NCBI RefSeq assembly: GCF_905475395.1
Contig: NC_058338.1
Span: 46,287,935-46,351,934, forward strand
DNA: 64,000 nt
Source: Chrysoperla carnea
Lineage: Eukaryota > Arthropoda > Insecta > Neuroptera > Chrysopidae
Direction of reading: 5' to 3'
Of the stretch, positions 63,046 through 64,000 are shown in pieces (positions within the stretch are counted from its first letter, which is position 1; each line of letters opens with the position of its first letter). The notes under the pieces are model-generated. The model saw only the letters and a program-made list of their open reading frames with translations, was not told where the DNA came from and made no database searches. The position numbers and the translations under genes were made by a program.

Positions 63046-64000
63046 ACAAAAATGCAAAAAATCGAGTTTTTGTAAAGTTAAAAAACCTTTTAAGTGAATT
63101 ACAACAGCAACAAATAATATTTATGCAGGATTTTTATCTTAATTTAACTTGCAGTGGAACAAAGTTACTTATATAAATTAAAATATATTTTTTTTTTTTT
63201 GCATTCTGTACTTAAGCATATACATATTAATAAATTTTTACCTGTCATAAGACTATGACCTCCAAAACAAGAACATTTTTAGTCGATAATAAAATAGCCT
63301 TTTCAAATAAAAAATCCCCAATTTAGAAATTATTTTCCTTGAGAAGAACAAGTGAAACGGCAATACAAATAAATTAAATTTACCGAAAAAGTTTAAAAAA
63401 AAAATTATATAAATGATCTTTAATCTTTAAGAATATGGTAATATTTAAAACAGAAGCCATTCAAAATATGATAATTTTAGAATAGAACTTGAAATGTGGG
63501 AATAATAATTGATTTGATTAAAGATACACTTTATATTTAGACTTGTATCATACAACTAAGGTCACCACCGTATGTAAAAAATAAATATACAGGTAATTAA
63601 GAAGATATATATGATGACTAAATTATGAAATTGAATTAAAAGTAAGATTAGAATAAAAATTATGTGAAAAATTCTGAAATGTTTTAGCTAAATAAATAAT
63701 ATACAGCGACTTATTTGCACGCAAGTGTTTTAGTTGGCAGTACACTTTTTGATACTGAATTTTTGGGTACAAGTCTGAAAATTTTCAGAAACTATAAAAT
63801 GAAATTTCATCCGATGTGACCCGCTTTTTTTCAACCGAAATGTGTTATATAAACCTTTTTTCAAAATATATTACAAATTAAAAAAAAAAAAAAAAAAAAA
63901 AACAATGGAATAAATTGGTCCTCGAAATATTTTGTCCACATATTTCGAATATGGAGATTCGAATAAAATCACACTCGCTTAAATTCAGGATATAGCTAAG
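63046..64000. other. AT-rich end of window
   Basis: There is an A23 run at 63880-63902. A splice-donor-like CAG|GTAAAA on the minus strand near 63244 has no coding frame I can link to the sulfatase. Confidence 0.4.

Noticed and set aside
62832-63176. 114-codon plus-strand frame
   Set aside because: It translates a retroelement-tail-like repeat with a CATC microsatellite.

Overview
This window looks like nuclear DNA of an arthropod, most probably an insect with a repeat-rich, strongly AT-biased genome. The evidence is spliced genes with GT/AG introns and short coding exons, introns up to 5.8 kb, animal-specific gene content, and dense transposon debris: Helitron-like elements, Tc1/mariner-type MITEs, long foldback repeats and a tRNA-derived SINE. 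No prokaryotic features were seen. I cannot name the species.

Layout. 1-34.2 kb is gene-poor and mostly mobile-element remains. It holds several copies of an unclassified ~0.5-0.6 kb dispersed repeat, one of them split by a later insertion, two long foldback elements, a TA-flanked MITE, Helitron-like copies, a SINE and two CpG-richer islands. 34.2-35.5 kb carries two small intronless candidate genes, one for a secreted orphan protein and one for a Ser/Thr-rich, possibly surface-anchored protein. 36-40 kb is repeats again, including a second MITE.

40.4-59.1 kb is the gene-bearing part. ITPK1 (inositol tetrakisphosphate 1-kinase; minus strand, 4 coding exons, 348 aa, complete) is head-to-head with SMG9 (nonsense-mediated decay factor; plus strand, 6 coding exons, 494 aa, complete), with only 185 bp between the two start codons. 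SMG9 converges tail-to-tail on a family S1 arylsulfatase (ARSB/I/J type; minus strand, 6 exons in the window, 633 residues). Its first exon or exons were not found and probably lie beyond position 64000. The sulfatase ends in a clear transmembrane segment and a ~65-residue tail, unlike soluble lysosomal ARSB. 59.1-64 kb is its upstream intron or 5' flank and is full of repeats.

The three conserved genes belong to unrelated pathways (inositol phosphates, mRNA surveillance, sulfate-ester hydrolysis). Apart from the shared ITPK1/SMG9 promoter there is no sign that they work together. I found no clearly new multi-gene system. The best candidates for novelty are the membrane-anchored sulfatase, the two orphan small proteins, a pre-miRNA-like hairpin near 1.2 kb, and the unclassified repeat family. 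All identifications were made by eye from translations and recalled family motifs; no database search was run.
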